The notes: generated by a model not told the origin, from the letters alone. A stretch of DNA of 64,000 nt from Novosphingobium sp. ZN18A2 (GCF_036784765.1 NZ_CP136651.1:2418001-2482000); one strand, 5' to 3'; numbered from the stretch's first letter, positions 9,332 to 18,910 are shown. A program made the numbers and translations.

Positions 9332-10102
9332 ATGCTCACCGACCTGGTCTTCTACGTCCCGATCCTCGTCGTCGCGCTCGCGCTGCTGGCGGCGGCGATC
9401 AAGATCCTGCGCGAATATGAGCGCGGCGTCGTCTTCACGCTCGGCCGATTCACGGGTGTCAAGGGGCCCGGGCTTATCCTAATGATCCCGGTCGTGCAGC
9501 AGATGGTGCGCACGGACTTGCGCACGACCGTGCTAGACGTTCCGCCGCAGGACGTGATCTCGCACGACAATGTGTCCGTGAGAGTCAACGCGGTGATCTA
9601 TTTCCGCATCATCGACCCGGAGAAAGCAATCATCCAAGTCGAGGACTACCTTGCCGCAACCAGTCAGCTTGCCCAGACAACGCTGCGCTCAGTGCTGGGA
9701 AAGCACGAACTCGACGAGATGCTTGGCGAGCGCGACAAGCTAAACAACGATATCCAGGCGATCTTGGACACTGAACTGGTCGCGTGGGGCATCAAAGTTG
9801 CCAATGTCGAGATCAAGCAAGTCGACATAACAGAAACCATGATCCGTGCGATCGGCCGTCAAGCCGAGGCCGAGCGCGAACGGCGCGCCAAGGTGATCAA
9901 CGCCGAGGGCGAACAGCAGGCGGCGCAGAAGCTCTTCGAGGCCGCGGAAATCCTCGGCAAGGCTCCCGAGGCGATGCAACTGCGTTACCTCAACACGCTC
10001 AATTTCATTGCCGGCGAACGCAACTCGACGATCGTGTTTCCATTCCCGGTCGAGCTTGCCCAGTTGCTCAAACCAAAAGATCCGTCAGATTCGGGAAATT
10101 GA
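9332..10102 (+). CDS. Slipin / SPFH-domain membrane protein (stomatin-like)
   Basis: This is a 256-residue bacterial stomatin homologue, a scaffold for membrane microdomains and the classical partner of NfeD protease. An N-terminal membrane segment (residues about 7-25) is followed by the SPFH/band-7 domain with the hallmark stretch [13 protein letters not shown] and the central [14 protein letters not shown] charged alanine-rich coiled-coil tail ([20 protein letters not shown]) follows, then a short C-terminal hydrophobic piece. The length and partner gene are exactly those expected. A strong AGGAGG sits five bases before the start. Confidence 0.93.
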   Translation: MLTDLVFYVPILVVALALLAAAIKILREYERGVVFTLGRFTGVKGPGLILMIPVVQQMVRTDLRTTVLDVPPQDVISHDNVSVRVNAVIYFRIIDPEKAIIQVEDYLAATSQLAQTTLRSVLGKHELDEMLGERDKLNNDIQAILDTELVAWGIKVANVEIKQVDITETMIRAIGRQAEAERERRAKVINAEGEQQAAQKLFEAAEILGKAPEAMQLRYLNTLNFIAGERNSTIVFPFPVELAQLLKPKDPSDSGN

Positions 10103-10519
10103 AGGTCATCTGCGCATGGAGATATTCCGCAGGTGTTGTCAGAGCAAACGCACTTCGTGGAGTGCAAATACACCTGGGGCCGCCATATTTGGTTCATTTT
10201 TCAATGATCGACGGTTTTCCGGAGGGGCCCGGACAGGATGCAGCGAGTTGGGCTCCCTTGCTTTATCAGGCGCATGTGCTTTGACAACACTGTGAGGCAG
10301 GTTTGCAAGGACGAGGCTTTGCTTTGCCCTACCCTACTGGGTGAATATTGGGGACAAAGCCCCCCTGCCCTCTCTCCCCCCTGCCCTCCCTCGTCGTCAC
10401 ACTCGTAAATTACGTGTGATCGCTCTGGCAATGCGACTGCATGCCCTGGCTAGAAGGGATTTCAATAACGGTATTGATGTTCTGGACCGGATGCAGATAG
10501 CTCGATAATCCATACACCG
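10103..10519. other. Non-coding stretch with no recognised content
   Basis: About 420 bases with no convincing gene on either strand. It holds a C-rich run near 10360-10390. The string GCTTTGCCCTACCCTAC near 10320 vaguely recalls the outer end of the IS6 elements, but it is too short to call. Confidence 0.4.
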
Positions 10520-11479
10520 ATGACGATGACTCGATGGCCGGGACTGATCGTAATTTCCCTGCTTGCAGGGTGTTCGACCGGCGGCGGTGCCGGTCAGGCC
10601 GAAGCACATTTGCCTCTTCATGTTGCGCAAATGGCGACGGGCGACGCTCTTGCAAGACCGTTCACCTATGATGCGCATTCACATGAAGTGGCCGTTCAAG
10701 CTACGATCGACGGTATTGCCCGAACTTTCCTCATCGATACGGGTGTCGATCCATCGGCTGTGGACCTTGCCGTTGCGAGAGATCATTCGCTCAAACAAGT
10801 TGGCGGCCACGGAGAGGTCGAAGGTGTCGGCAAAAGCACCGCGACCGCTTACCCGAGCATAATTCCGGAAATCTCGATCGGCGGCGAGCGCTACGGACCG
10901 CTCGATGTGCTTGTAATCGATATGTCCAAACTCAGCGCCGGATATGGAGCGCCGTTGGGCGGCATCCTTGGTTACAGCCTGTTCAAGGATCACGCCATTT
11001 TGATCGATTACCCGACAGGGCAGATGACGATCTTCAATGGTTCGGCTGCGCGAGAACCTTCACATTGCGCCAAGAGCTACCGGTTTCCGCTCAGGTTTCT
11101 CTCGGACGACGATCACTTGATTACCGTTCCGGGGCTCAAGATCGGCGGAACGGAGATACCCGCCTTCATTGACACCGGATCGTCCAACGGGCTGCGCATC
11201 GCCATCGACGCTCCGGCAACAGCGGATATTCGCGCTGCCCTGCCGGAAGGCCGCGAGAGCACCAGCGTCGGCGCCAGAGGTACGGCGGCACAACGACTGG
11301 CCAAATTGTCAACGCCCGTTCAACTGGGGCCGTTCACGCTGGATGACGCCGACGTGGCGATCGTCCATGGCGGTTCGATGCCAATCGGGATCGGCAACAG
11401 GTTCTTCGAGGCTCTGGGCGCAACGCTCCTAGTTGATATCCCGGCGGAGAAGGTCGGCCTTTTCGAAGGCTGCCGATAA
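10520..11479 (+). CDS. Retropepsin-like aspartic protease, putative lipoprotein
   Basis: This 319-residue protein starts with a lipoprotein signal (hydrophobic helix then LLAGC, cysteine 18), so it is probably anchored in the envelope. Two aspartyl-protease half-domains are visible, each with a catalytic D-T-G: FLIDTGVDPS in the first and AFIDTGSSNG in the second. Each is followed by a GILGYSLF- or GIGNRFFE-type stretch and strands typical of the family. Both active-site motifs are intact. The substrate is unknown. A second retropepsin-like gene lies at 15523 beyond the IS3 insertion; the two may once have been neighbours. Confidence 0.8.
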   Translation: MTMTRWPGLIVISLLAGCSTGGGAGQAEAHLPLHVAQMATGDALARPFTYDAHSHEVAVQATIDGIARTFLIDTGVDPSAVDLAVARDHSLKQVGGHGEVEGVGKSTATAYPSIIPEISIGGERYGPLDVLVIDMSKLSAGYGAPLGGILGYSLFKDHAILIDYPTGQMTIFNGSAAREPSHCAKSYRFPLRFLSDDDHLITVPGLKIGGTEIPAFIDTGSSNGLRIAIDAPATADIRAALPEGRESTSVGARGTAAQRLAKLSTPVQLGPFTLDDADVAIVHGGSMPIGIGNRFFEALGATLLVDIPAEKVGLFEGCR

Positions 11480-11638
11480 TGCAAAGCCGGCGAATACCGG
11501 GATCGCGTTCATATTCCTCAATGCCGCCGGGCCATCACTTTCCAAATGCTGGTGAATTTCACCAAGTGTTGGTGGCCACCAAAAACTCCGAGGACGCCTC
11601 TGAATCCTGAGCGGCTGGATTTCAGGCATTTCGCGGTT

Positions 11639-11655
11639 CTGGCACACCTCATGCG
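11639..11655 (+). promoter_or_regulatory. Candidate sigma-54 (-24/-12) promoter
   Basis: CTGGCACACCTCATGCG fits the sigma-54 layout with GG and GC exactly ten bases apart and a good TGGCAC -24 element. The -12 element (ATGC instead of TTGC) is imperfect. The start of the small exported peptide gene lies 65 bases downstream, the right distance for a leader. Confidence 0.45.
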
Positions 11656-11719
11656 TAGTGTTGGGCATCGGCCGCCATCCCGGTGCGCCGAACCAAGATT
11701 TGCCAAGGGGAAATGAACC

Positions 11720-11857
11720 ATGACTTCGATCCGCAACCTTTCGACCCACGTGTTCGCCGCCGCTTCAGCCTTGGCGCTGAGCCTTGTGATGTTCACCACG
11801 ACAGTTTCCACGCCCTCTGCTTCGTCACCGATCCAAGTGATGAATATCGTCGCCTGA
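11720..11857 (+). CDS. Small putative exported peptide (45 residues)
   Basis: A 45-codon frame begins MTSIRNLSTHVFAAASALAL and has the shape of a signal peptide: a basic start, a 20-residue hydrophobic core and a small-residue exit (TPSASS). An AAGGGG ribosome site lies nine bases before the ATG. A sigma-54-like promoter sits upstream, and the stop codon ends only three bases before the IS3 element, those three bases being the target duplication. No family is recognised. The protein may be complete, or downstream operon partners may have been cut off by the insertion. Confidence 0.45.
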   Translation: MTSIRNLSTHVFAAASALALSLVMFTTTVSTPSASSPIQVMNIVA

Positions 11858-12866
11858 AAGTGAAGCGTCCCGGGTTTTCCGGAGGCAGTTTCATTTGAGT
11901 CATGCAACCATATCGAGGGTCTCGTTGGCTGCATAGTAGTTGGCCTCGGCTTCGGCGGGCGGGATGTGCCCGATGGGGCCGAACAGGCGGTGGTGATTGA
12001 ACCAATCGACCCAGCGCAGCGTTGCCATTTCCACTGCCGACACGCTGGGCCATGATCGCTGCCGCCAGATGACTTCCGCCTTGTAGAGGCCGTTGATCGT
12101 CTCGGCCAAGGCGTTGTCGTAACTGTCGCCGACGCTGCCGACCGACGGCACGAGGTTGGCCTCGGCCAAGCGCTGGGTGTAGTTCATTGCCAGGTATTGA
12201 ACGCCCCTGTCGCTGTGGTGGATCAGCCCGTCATCGGGGCCGGGCCTACGGGCATGGATTGCCTGTTCCAGAGCATCCAGCACGAAGCCGGCGGTAGCCG
12301 ACGTGCTGACCTTCCAGCCCACGATGCGCCGGGCGTAGGCATCGATCACGAAGGCAACATAGACGAACCCGACCCAGGTATGGACGTAGGTGAAGTCGAC
12401 CACCCACAGCGCGTTGGGCCGGCTGACGCGGAACTCCCGGTTGACCTTGTCGAGCGGGCACGGCGCCTTCGGGTTGCTGATGGTCGTGACCGTCTTCTTG
12501 CCTCGCCGGACGCCTGCCAATCCCATGATGCGCATCAGCCGTTCCACGGTGCACTTGGCGACGGCGATGCCTTCGCGGCGTAGCTGGTGCCAGACCTTGC
12601 GCGAGCCATAGAGGCCGAAGCTGTTCTCGTGGACACGCTTGATGGCATCCTTGATCTCATCGTCGCGCCGAGCGCGGGCAGGCCGCCTGCCGGGATCGGC
12701 AAGTCGAGCAGCGTGCTCGTGGTAGGAGGACGGGGCGATCGCCAGTTCTCGGCAGATCGGCTCGATACCCAGGTCCTCACGATGGGCGTGTCAGGCGAAG
12801 TGAGAAACTGCCCCCCTTCCGAATCTGAGAACTGACCCCCTCTGGGTTCGACAAGAGGAGGGACAG

Positions 12867-14149
12867 ATGACGATAGGGACATCAGAAATCCCGGCACAGG
12901 CGATTGCTGTGCAGGGAGAAGAGATGCTTCAACCGGACGAGGTGGCCGCGATGGTGCGGTTGCATGAACTTGGCTGGGGAGCCAAGCGGCTGTCGAAGGA
13001 ATTTGGCTGCGCGCGCAACACGGTGCGCCGCTACCTTCGCGCCGGGGGCGTCGTGCCGTTTGCCAAGGCACCGCGCAAGTCGGCCTTTGACGGCTTGGAT
13101 GACTGGCTTCGCGAACGGTTCTTCCGGCACAACGGGAATGCCGATGTTATCCGCCAGGAGTTGGCGAGCGAGCACGGGATCGTGATCGGGCTGCGTTCTG
13201 TCGAGCTGCGGGTCCAGCCCTGGCGGCGCGAATTGAGGGCGCACAAGAAGGCGACGGTGCGCTTCGAGACTCGCCCTGGGCATCAGCTGCAGATCGACTT
13301 CGGCGACACCAGGGTCTGGATCGGCGATGAGCGGGTCAAGATCCACCTGTTCGTGGCGACGCTGGGTTACTCGCGGCGGATGCATATCCGGCCTTCGCTC
13401 CGGGAGCGGCAGGCGGACTGGTTCGAAGGGATGGAGGGCACGTTCCTGCGGTTCGGCGGCGTGCCGACCGAGGTCTTGTTCGACAATGCGCGAGCCCTGG
13501 TCGACCATCATGATGCAGCGACCCGCGAGGTTCGGTTCAATACCCGGCTCCATGCCTTCGCGCGCTACTGGGGCTTCAGTCCAAGGGCGTGCGCTCCGTA
13601 TCGAGCCCGAACGAAGGGCAAGGATGAACGCGGCGTCGGCTATGTGAAGCGCAATGCCATCGCAGGCCGCCGCTTCGCGAGCTGGGGCGCGTTCGTTGCC
13701 CACCTGGATCAATGGAACCGGGAGGTTGCCGACATGCGCGTTCACGGCACCACTGGCGAACTGCCAATCGTGCGCTTTGCCGATGAGGCGAATGCCCTGC
13801 GTCCGCTCAGCGGACGCGCACCGTTCGGCCAGCTGCGCGACCTGGCCCGCAAGGTGCGCTCCGACTGCGCGATCGACCTCGACACCAACAGCTACTCGGT
13901 CCCGTGGCGTCTCGTCGGCGAGACGGTTCAGGTCGTGGTTCTGGGCGGTCGCGTCATCGTCGTCATGCCGGCGAGGTCGTGGCCGATCATGCCCAATGCG
14001 AGGGTCGCCGGCAGCGGGTTATCGAACGGGCGCATCTGGCTGGGCTCGTCGGTGCCGCGCCCGGGCGCGCGACAATGCCGCCGGCTGCGCCGCCCGCGCT
14101 GTTGCGGCCGCTCGCCGAATACGAAGCGGTTGCGGGAGGGGCATGGTGA
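12867..14149 (+). pseudogene. istA: IstA transposase, frameshifted (IS21 type 1, copy A)
   Basis: This is the DDE transposase of the IS21 element, with an N-terminal helix-turn-helix (AKRLSKEFGCARNTVRRYL) and integrase core (QLQIDFGDTRVWIG, EVLFDNARALV). It matches the intact copy at 49314-50597 up to about residue 364. There a single C present in copy B (ATCGTCCGTC) is missing here (ATCGTCGTC, near 13960), which throws the last 60 or so codons out of frame and gives a wrong 481-residue reading. The correct frame would end at the TGA that overlaps the istB start. This copy is probably inactive unless frameshifting rescues it. Confidence 0.88.
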
Positions 14150-14946
14150 TGGCAGTCGATCACGAGACCCTCATCGCCATGCTGGACCGGCTGAAGCTGA
14201 CCGCAATCCGCGATCAGCTGGATACGCTGCTCGACGAAGCCGCACGCTCGGACATGACCTTGCGCGAAGCGCTCGCGTTCCTGGTCGGACGCGAAATCGC
14301 TCGGCGCGATGAACGGCGGATCTCCATGGCGAGCAAGATCGCCCAGTTCCCCTTCGTGCGCGAACTCGACGGCTTCGAGTTCGATGCGCAGCCTTCGCTG
14401 GATCCAGGGCAAATCCGGGAACTGGCGACGTGCCGCTGGATCGCACACGGTGACACGACGCTGTTCCTGGGGCCGCCCGGGACGGGGAAAACGCACTTGG
14501 CGGTGGCGCTGGGACGTGAGGCGATCCGGCAGAACTACTCGGTCCAGTTCGTCACGGCAGCAACGCTCGTGGCCCTTCTGGCCAAAGCCCACATGGACGG
14601 GAATCTCGATAAGCAACTCACGTTGCTGAGCCGGCCGAAACTGCTGATCATTGATGAACTCGGCTACTTGCCGTTCGAAGCCGACGCGGCTCACCTGTTC
14701 TTCCAGCTGGTATCGCGCCGTTACGAGAAGGGATCGATCCTGATCACCTCAAACCGTTCGGTCGGCGAATGGGGCAGCGTGTTCGGCGATCCGGTCGTCG
14801 CAACCGCGATCCTGGATCGCCTGCTCCACCACTCCACCGTGATCACCATCCGCGGGGACAGCTACCGACTTCGCGAAAAGCGCAGATCCGGCCTTCTGCA
14901 GAAGGCCGGATCTGCGCTCGACAACACCGCAACCGCACCGCAATGA
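14149..14946 (+). CDS. istB: IstB ATPase helper protein (IS21 type 1, copy A)
   Basis: This AAA+ ATPase assists IstA in transposition. Walker A reads GPPGTGKTHLA and Walker [13 protein letters not shown], followed by the sensor stretch ILITSNRSVGEWG. At 265 residues it has full length. I took the ATG at 14149, which overlaps the original istA stop by one base; an ATG six bases earlier is possible. It is identical in reading to the copy at 48517-49314. Confidence 0.93.
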   Translation: MAVDHETLIAMLDRLKLTAIRDQLDTLLDEAARSDMTLREALAFLVGREIARRDERRISMASKIAQFPFVRELDGFEFDAQPSLDPGQIRELATCRWIAHGDTTLFLGPPGTGKTHLAVALGREAIRQNYSVQFVTAATLVALLAKAHMDGNLDKQLTLLSRPKLLIIDELGYLPFEADAAHLFFQLVSRRYEKGSILITSNRSVGEWGSVFGDPVVATAILDRLLHHSTVITIRGDSYRLREKRRSGLLQKAGSALDNTATAPQ

Positions 14947-15022
14947 CAGGGGGTCAGTTCTTCAGTTCGCCCAAGGGGTCAAATCCTCGGTTCGCTTGAC
15001 AGGGCGTCAATGAACGCCATCA

Positions 15023-15349
15023 TCATCTCTCGCGGCGGTCGAGCTCCGCCATCGCAAAATACGCCGATGCCTTGCGCAGGATCTCGTTGGCGCGGCGCAG
15101 CTCCTTGACCTCGCGCTCCAGTAGCTTGAGGCGTTCCCGGTCATTGGCTGCCTGCGCCGCTGGCCCCGCTCGTCGGCTCGCCTCCTCGCGGCACCAGCGG
15201 CGCAGCGTCTCGGTCGTGCAGCCAACCTTCCCGGCGATCGAGGTCATCGCCGCCCATTCCGATGGGTAGTCCCCTCGATGCTCATCGACCATCCGCACCG
15301 CGCGGTCGCGAAACTCGGGTGAAAACTTGTTCCTTGTAGCGTTCATCAC
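15023..15349 (-). CDS. IS3-family transposase OrfA
   Basis: This is the helix-turn-helix DNA-binding protein of the IS3 element, 108 residues. The N-terminal part ([36 protein letters not shown]) is the usual IS3 orfA helix-turn-helix, and the C-terminal part a leucine-zipper-like stretch ([19 protein letters not shown]). It ends in the canonical FAMAELDRR context, with the stop overlapping the orfB start in the -1 frame. It is intact, but its partner orfB is disrupted. Confidence 0.92.
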   Translation of the reverse strand: MMNATRNKFSPEFRDRAVRMVDEHRGDYPSEWAAMTSIAGKVGCTTETLRRWCREEASRRAGPAAQAANDRERLKLLEREVKELRRANEILRKASAYFAMAELDRRER

Positions 15350-15522
15350 AGCTCCTTCTCACAAATAGGAGCCTCCGGAAAACCCGGGACGCTTCAAAGC
15401 CCCCACGCTCCACTCCGTGTCGCACGCTTGGGAGCACACTCCGCGACACCGTTTGTCAGGTTGACTTAGCCATTCGTCGACGCACCATTTCGACATGGCA
15501 GAACGGTGAATAGTGCCCGCGC

Positions 15523-16353
15523 ATGATCCGTACCATCTTCACCATTGTGGCAGCCTGCACTCCCCTTTCTGCTCACGCAGAAAATCTGGTGGTTCGCGGC
15601 GACCGCTTGTTCATTCCGGTCAATGTGAAAGGCGAACGGATCGAAGCTCTGCTCGATAGCGGCGCTGAATTGACTGTATTCGACCGAAAATTTGCCGAAA
15701 GAACACAAATCCAGGGACAATCGGAAGTCGAGGCCAGAGGAACCGGCGCCAGCACAACCACCGCCACGTTGTCGAAGAATGTGCAAGTCAGCGCACTCGG
15801 TCGGCAAATCCAAATCCCGGTTGCGGCGATCATGGATCTCTCCGATGTTGGCACACGCTTGGTTCATGGGCCTTTGCCGATGGTGCTGGGCCGCGAGGTG
15901 TTTGATGCAGGGAAGTTGTCAATCGACATCCGCAATGCGCGCATCGAATGGCTTCCCGAAAGTGCCCAAATCTATGGACGCCGCCTCGCGCTGAAGCCTG
16001 CAAACGGCATCGAGACGATCACCGTTCGATTTGGGCCAAGCACCGAAGTGAACGCGGATTTCGATCTCGGCAATGGTACGGGCCTTCTCATTTCTGCAGA
16101 TCTTGCCAAGCAACTGAAGCTTGCCCCCGTAGGAGTTGAACCGGGCGGAGGAATTGGTGGCGCGGCAGACCGTCTGGTCGTTTTCGTTCCGCAACTGGCT
16201 ATAGCCGGCAAGACGTTTTACAATGTTCGTGCGCATGTTTCCGGCAACATGCAGGAACCGGCGAATATCGGAGTTTCAATCCTCCGGCATTTCCGGATCG
16301 TGACCGACTTTCCGAACGGTCAGGTTTGGTTTGAGGCGCAAGGCCCGGATTGA
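15523..16353 (+). CDS. Retropepsin-like aspartic protease, exported
   Basis: This 276-residue protein has an N-terminal signal peptide (MIRTIFTIVAACTPLSAHA, probable cut after AHA). The first half-domain carries EALLDSGAELTVFD, a D-S-G catalytic site, and PMVLGREVFD as the second family motif. The second half has FDLGNGTGLLIS, where the aspartate is kept but the T/S of D-T-G is replaced by leucine, so the second site may be degenerate. It is probably periplasmic. The gene is similar in layout to the lipoprotein protease at 10520. Confidence 0.72.
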   Translation: MIRTIFTIVAACTPLSAHAENLVVRGDRLFIPVNVKGERIEALLDSGAELTVFDRKFAERTQIQGQSEVEARGTGASTTTATLSKNVQVSALGRQIQIPVAAIMDLSDVGTRLVHGPLPMVLGREVFDAGKLSIDIRNARIEWLPESAQIYGRRLALKPANGIETITVRFGPSTEVNADFDLGNGTGLLISADLAKQLKLAPVGVEPGGGIGGAADRLVVFVPQLAIAGKTFYNVRAHVSGNMQEPANIGVSILRHFRIVTDFPNGQVWFEAQGPD

Positions 16354-16541
16354 ACATCCTTATCCCCTAAAGAGGCAGCATACCTCACTGAGTTGCTGTC
16401 AAACCGGACCAAATTCCGGCTAGATTGAATGCGCATCTCGCCGCCAATTTCAGGGAACCTGAACCAAATTTAACGTCGCCGTGCCGGAACGGATGGCGCT
16501 TGCAAGGCTTGGTCTAATGTGAGCCGCATAAGGAGCACCAC

Positions 16542-17834
16542 ATGACCAAAGCAACTCCGCATATCCTTGTCCTTGGTGGCAACTTCGCCGGCCTCGGCGC
16601 CGCGCAGAAGATTCGCGAATATGCCGGTGACGACGTTCGCATCACCGTGATGGACCGCAAGACCTACCTCCTGTTCGTGCCCAACATCCCGGGTGACGTA
16701 TTCGAGGGACGCGATCCCGCTCTGGCCCAACGCATGGATTTGGTCGACACGCTCACCCGCGATAAGATAGATTTCATTCACGGCGACGTGAAGCAAATCG
16801 ACGTCGATACCAAGTCTATACGCTTCACTCCGGCAGAGCGACCTGGTGCAGAAGACGAGACGATGGGCTACGACTATCTCGTAGTCGCAGTTGGCAACCG
16901 ACTGGCCTTCGACCGGATCGACGGCTTTGCCGAGCACGGCCACACGGTAGCCGACCTCTATCACGGGAACCGCCTGCGCCGTTACCTGGAAGAAGAGTAC
17001 AAAGGCGGTCCGATTGCGATTGGCTCAGCCCGATTCAACCAAGGAGATGGCGCCGACGGGCTGGAGCCCTATCCCGGTGGCAAAATCCCCCGCGCCACGG
17101 CCGCTTGCGAAGGTCCACCAGTTGAAGTCATGCTCTCGGCCGCAACTTGGCTCAAGAACCACGACCAGGGCGGTCCCGAAAAGGTGACCGTGTTCACGCC
17201 AGCCGACCTGATTGCCGAAGACGCGGGCGAGAAGGTAGTCAAGCAACTCCTAGATATCGCCGGCGGCATGGGCTTCAACTATGTCAACAAGGGTAAGGAT
17301 ATCGTGCGCTTGACCGCTGATGGCGTGGAACTGGCAAGCGGAACGTCAATTGATGCGGAAGTGAAGATCATCTTCCCCGACTGGGTCGCACACGATTTTC
17401 TTAAAGATCTGCCCATCAGCGACAACATGGGCTTCATCAAGACCGACCTGTTCATGCGCAATCCCGACTACCCGGATGTCTTCGCGGTTGGCGACTGCGC
17501 GGCGGTGACTGTGCCCAAGCTGGGCGCGATTGGGCATCAACAGTGCGATATCGCGGCGAAGCAGATCGCCAAGGACATTGGCAAGATAAGCGGTGAAAAA
17601 GCTGCCAGTCATTTACAACCGGTAGTCTATTGTATCGGCGACATGGGCGACAACAAGGCCTTCTACATCCGGTCGAACAGTTGGTTCGGCGGCGACACGC
17701 AAGTGCTCAAGATGGGCCACACCGCCTATTTCCTGAAGCAGGAATACCGCAACCTGTTCTTCATGCGGCACGGCAAGGTGCCCTCATGGGGGCTCGATTT
17801 CGCCGAGTTGCTGCAGGAGAAGGTCGCCGCCTGA
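16542..17834 (+). CDS. Sulfide:quinone oxidoreductase-like flavoprotein
   Basis: This FAD-dependent oxidoreductase of the SQR / type II NADH dehydrogenase superfamily probably oxidises sulfide to zero-valent sulfur and passes electrons to quinone. The dinucleotide fold is at the N-terminus (ILVLGGNFAGLGAAQKI), and the second FAD motif is DVFAVGDCAAV. Cys189 (TAACEGPP) and Cys364 (VVYCIGDMG) sit where the redox-active cysteine pair of SQR is expected. The hydrophobic, aromatic C-terminus (TAYFLKQEYRNLFF) fits monotopic membrane binding. An AAGGAG site precedes the start by eight bases. The sulfur oxygenase reductase gene follows after 86 bases, which supports the sulfur assignment over a plain NADH dehydrogenase. 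Confidence 0.8.
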   Translation: MTKATPHILVLGGNFAGLGAAQKIREYAGDDVRITVMDRKTYLLFVPNIPGDVFEGRDPALAQRMDLVDTLTRDKIDFIHGDVKQIDVDTKSIRFTPAERPGAEDETMGYDYLVVAVGNRLAFDRIDGFAEHGHTVADLYHGNRLRRYLEEEYKGGPIAIGSARFNQGDGADGLEPYPGGKIPRATAACEGPPVEVMLSAATWLKNHDQGGPEKVTVFTPADLIAEDAGEKVVKQLLDIAGGMGFNYVNKGKDIVRLTADGVELASGTSIDAEVKIIFPDWVAHDFLKDLPISDNMGFIKTDLFMRNPDYPDVFAVGDCAAVTVPKLGAIGHQQCDIAAKQIAKDIGKISGEKAASHLQPVVYCIGDMGDNKAFYIRSNSWFGGDTQVLKMGHTAYFLKQEYRNLFFMRHGKVPSWGLDFAELLQEKVAA

Positions 17835-17920
17835 CGCGGCAGACACACCCCCAAGACCTTGAATGGCCACTCCGAAAACAAGTCGACTGGGACGCCACGT
17901 CCCGGCGAAAGGAAAAATTG

Positions 17921-18910
17921 ATGCCCCGCGGAATGAAAAACGGCGTCGCGATCGCAATCAACCAGACATCGATCGTCAATCGCCCCGAATCGTTCGCCCA
18001 GATGCAGAAGGTGGGGCCGCGCGTTTGTATCACCACGGCCAACTCGCCCGATTTTCTTGGCTTCTATGCCCTCATTGAGGTGGGTTCGCACCCCGTCGGC
18101 GGAAGGTTCGGCGGCGCAAAGGTCGTCAACGCCGACAGCCTGCAGGCGATCATGGACGACCCCTCTGCAATCAACATCAATCCATTGAAGCTGTGGCAGT
18201 ACACGGTCTGGAACAATCCCGACGCGCACGAGAAGATGCACGCGGAAAATTTCGAGCGCATCTTCGAGCTATGCTCAGACTGCCTGACCATGGTCGTCGA
18301 GGGACCTCAGGAACCGGTCTTCGAAGTTGTCGCGTCGGACATGCCGCCGATTGATGCGATGGTGGATTTGCCCGCACAGATGGGCGCCGCATTCGCCAAG
18401 CAGCAACCCGTGCCCAAGGCACGTCTCCAACTACAGCGTCTGGTCGCGATCGGCGAACATAAGTTGAAGAAGGGCACCGAGGCCGAATTTGAGAAGGGAG
18501 TGGTAGCGACGCTCAACACGCTCAAGAAGGAAGCGCCCGGAATGATCGGCTGGATGGTCATGAAGAGACTGGGCGAAGCCGCGCTTGGCCCGCTGCAATT
18601 CGGGCCTAAGGAAGTCTGGCAGTCGCTCGAGACGCTCGGCGCCAATCCGCCGGACGAACCGCGCACAGTTTGCGGCATCTACGGCAAAGACTATGACGGT
18701 GTTGCCATCCCTCACGAAGGTTACCCGGAATACTATGTTCACACGGAATGGCAGGATCCGACCGCACTGATGTTCGGACTTTCCCTGCCTGCGGTGAACC
18801 CCGAAATCCGCAAGATTCACGATGAAGGCGTGATGGAGCACCTGGTCAGTTCGCCACCCTACTACCGCGTGTTCGCGCCGATGATGGAAGACATGATTGC
18901 CTTCCACTGA
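17921..18910 (+). CDS. sor: Sulfur oxygenase reductase
   Basis: This cytoplasmic, cofactor-free non-haem iron enzyme disproportionates elemental sulfur with oxygen to sulfite/thiosulfate and sulfide. I recognise it by the colinear match to archaeal SOR: GPRVCITTA (core cysteine, here Cys36), HPVGGRFGGAKV, the HxxxH iron ligands His103 and His107 in DAHEKMH, the CxxC pair Cys118/Cys121, glutamate ligand Glu131 in GPQEPVFE, and the C-terminal ALMFGLSLP and APMMED stretches. All catalytic residues I remember from Acidianus SOR are present. A 12-residue insertion precedes the iron site. Length is 329 residues; MKNGVA at 17933 is an alternative start. It probably forms the large hollow SOR oligomer. 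Confidence 0.93.
   Translation: MPRGMKNGVAIAINQTSIVNRPESFAQMQKVGPRVCITTANSPDFLGFYALIEVGSHPVGGRFGGAKVVNADSLQAIMDDPSAININPLKLWQYTVWNNPDAHEKMHAENFERIFELCSDCLTMVVEGPQEPVFEVVASDMPPIDAMVDLPAQMGAAFAKQQPVPKARLQLQRLVAIGEHKLKKGTEAEFEKGVVATLNTLKKEAPGMIGWMVMKRLGEAALGPLQFGPKEVWQSLETLGANPPDEPRTVCGIYGKDYDGVAIPHEGYPEYYVHTEWQDPTALMFGLSLPAVNPEIRKIHDEGVMEHLVSSPPYYRVFAPMMEDMIAFH

Larger units (their letters stand above)
12789..15001 (+). mobile_element. IS21-family element, type 1, copy A
   Basis: The ends are related inverted repeats, TGTCAGGCGAAGTGAG on the left and TGTCAAGCGAACCGAG (reverse complement) on the right, with a 5-base target duplication GGGCG at 12784-12788 and 15002-15006. The element is 2213 bases and encodes istA and istB in overlapping order. 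A second copy in reverse orientation lies at 48462-50675 and is exactly one base longer, because this copy lost a C in istA. Confidence 0.95.
11900..15026 (-). pseudogene. IS3-family transposase OrfB, split by IS21 insertion
   Basis: The first codons (MMMAFIDA) lie at 15026-15002, and the remainder runs from 12788 down to 11900. When the IS21 and one GGGCG copy are deleted, the joined frame is 909 bases (302 residues) and reads FIDAHREDLGIEPICREL without a break. The integrase core shows the DDE residues around WVVDFTYVHT, HHSDRGVQY and a following glutamate. OrfB begins in the -1 frame relative to orfA, overlapping its stop, so the intact element would have used frameshifting to make OrfAB. 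It is inactive as it stands. Confidence 0.9.
11861..15396 (-). mobile_element. IS3-family element interrupted by a nested IS21 element
   Basis: The outer ends are a perfect 26-base inverted repeat (11861-11886 and 15371-15396, starting TGAAGCGTCCCGGG), flanked by a 3-base direct repeat AAG (11858-11860 and 15397-15399), as expected for IS3-family transposition. Removing the 2213-base IS21 copy and one target duplicate leaves an element of about 1.32 kb with orfA and orfB in the usual overlapping -1 arrangement on the minus strand. Confidence 0.93.

Noticed and set aside
10313..10350. IS6 end-like string GCTTTGCCCTACCCTAC
   Set aside because: Only a short match and no TGACAGTGCC end or transposase codons nearby.
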